From TMED27 sp964351195 (GTDB taxonomy: Bacteria > Pseudomonadota > Alphaproteobacteria > Micavibrionales > Micavibrionaceae), in assembly GCA_964351195.1 (NCBI GenBank), contig CAYGNI010000048.1, forward strand, positions 1 through 14,001: a DNA stretch of 14,001 nucleotides, written 5' to 3'. Under the pieces are notes generated by a model that did not search any database, was not told the origin of the DNA, and was given only the letters and a program-made list of their open reading frames with translations. Shown in pieces: positions 13,618-14,001 of the stretch; the first letter of the stretch is position 1; each line of letters opens with the position of its first letter. Made by a program: the position numbers and the translations under genes.

Positions 13618-14001
13618 TTATTTCTTGGCCGGTTTTTCTTCCACCTTCGCCGAAGCTTCGGCGGACGCATCTGCAGCAGCGTCATCATTAGCTGTGTTTT
13701 CAACAACAGCCTCAGCAGCTTGCTCAGCACTTTCGGGGCCGGTCAGCATATCTTCAGCCAGAATTCCGGCATTAGCGCGGATTTGTGATTCAAGTTTCGC
13801 GGCGATTTCAGGGTTTTCGCGCAGGAATGTTTTAGAGTTTTCACGTCCCTGCCCGATGCGTTGGCCATCATAAGAGAACCAAGCCCCAGATTTTTCAACA
13901 ATATTTCCAGCCACACCGAGGTCCAGAAGCTCACCCATTTTGGAGATTCCTTCGCCGTACATGATGTCGAATTCGACCTGCCGGAAAGGCGGGGCGCGAT
14001 G
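13618..14001 (-). CDS. recA: Recombinase RecA, C-terminal part (partial at right edge)
   Basis: The last 127 residues of RecA, the ATP-dependent strand-exchange protein that also triggers the SOS response; the N-terminal ATPase core lies beyond the right edge. The visible part begins APPFRQVEFDIMYGEGISKMGELLDLGV, the conserved end of the core and start of the C-terminal domain, then GAWFSYDGQRIGQGRENSKTFLRENPEIA. The frame stays open to the window edge, so the methionine in DIMYGEG is not a start. The tail from about 13738 down is low in complexity, rich in Ala and Glu/Asp, and ends in a basic EEKPAKK. A 16-base palindrome lies in the codons of this tail. A terminator-like hairpin follows the stop. 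Confidence 0.96.
   Translation of the reverse strand, partial: HRAPPFRQVEFDIMYGEGISKMGELLDLGVAGNIVEKSGAWFSYDGQRIGQGRENSKTFLRENPEIAAKLESQIRANAGILAEDMLTGPESAEQAAEAVVENTANDDAAADASAEASAKVEEKPAKK
13648..13663. repeat. Perfect 16-base palindrome inside recA
   Basis: CGCCGAAGCTTCGGCG equals its own reverse complement and lies in the codons for the Ala/Ser/Glu-rich tail of RecA (ASAEASAK). It could be a chance result of repeated Ala codons, or a copy of a dispersed GC-rich palindrome inserted into a tolerant coding region. Confidence 0.7.

Overview
The window looks like ordinary chromosome of an alphaproteobacterium of moderate GC (about 53-60% in the core genes I sampled). This is inferred from the gene neighbourhoods: CCA tRNA nucleotidyltransferase / DUF1285 / MoxR / DUF58 / BatA-DUF4159 / vWA membrane protein, then Slt divergent from dapA-smpB, then recA. 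Both sets are typical of Alphaproteobacteria. The exact order cannot be fixed from sequence alone; a Micavibrionales- or Rhodospirillales-like lineage is only a guess. No rRNA, tRNA, CRISPR, phage gene or transposase was seen.

Left block (1-7544): on the minus strand lie the 5' part of a class II CCA-adding enzyme (runs off the left edge) and a DUF1285 protein, joined by a TAATG overlap. They diverge from a four-gene plus-strand operon: MoxR AAA+ ATPase, DUF58 protein, an 896-residue BatA-like/DUF4159 membrane protein, and a 697-residue membrane protein with a vWA and an amidotransferase-like domain. The operon is very tight (5-base gap, ATGA overlap, TAATG overlap), so the products probably act together as an envelope-associated MoxR/vWA chaperone-like machine whose substrate is unknown.

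Middle block (7541-10097): a minus-strand two-component module, made of a NarL/LuxR-type response regulator followed by a membrane-bound, CckA-like hybrid histidine kinase. It is visibly AT-richer (about 40% GC in sampled lines) than its surroundings. Its upstream region carries a 20-base imperfect palindrome and a cluster of CGCAGA-type repeats. The kinase stop codon overlaps the stop codon of the 697-residue gene.

Right block (10098-14001): a soluble lytic transglycosylase (Slt, minus strand, probable GTG start) is divergent from dapA and smpB with only 24 bases between the start codons. smpB converges with the 3' end of recA, which runs off the right edge. Between them is a nested inverted repeat followed, on the recA strand, by a T-run; it is a good candidate for the recA terminator.

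The most interesting items are the MoxR operon with a DUF58 subunit whose metal-site motif looks altered, the compositionally distinct kinase/regulator module with its palindrome, and the palindromes at the recA 3' end.
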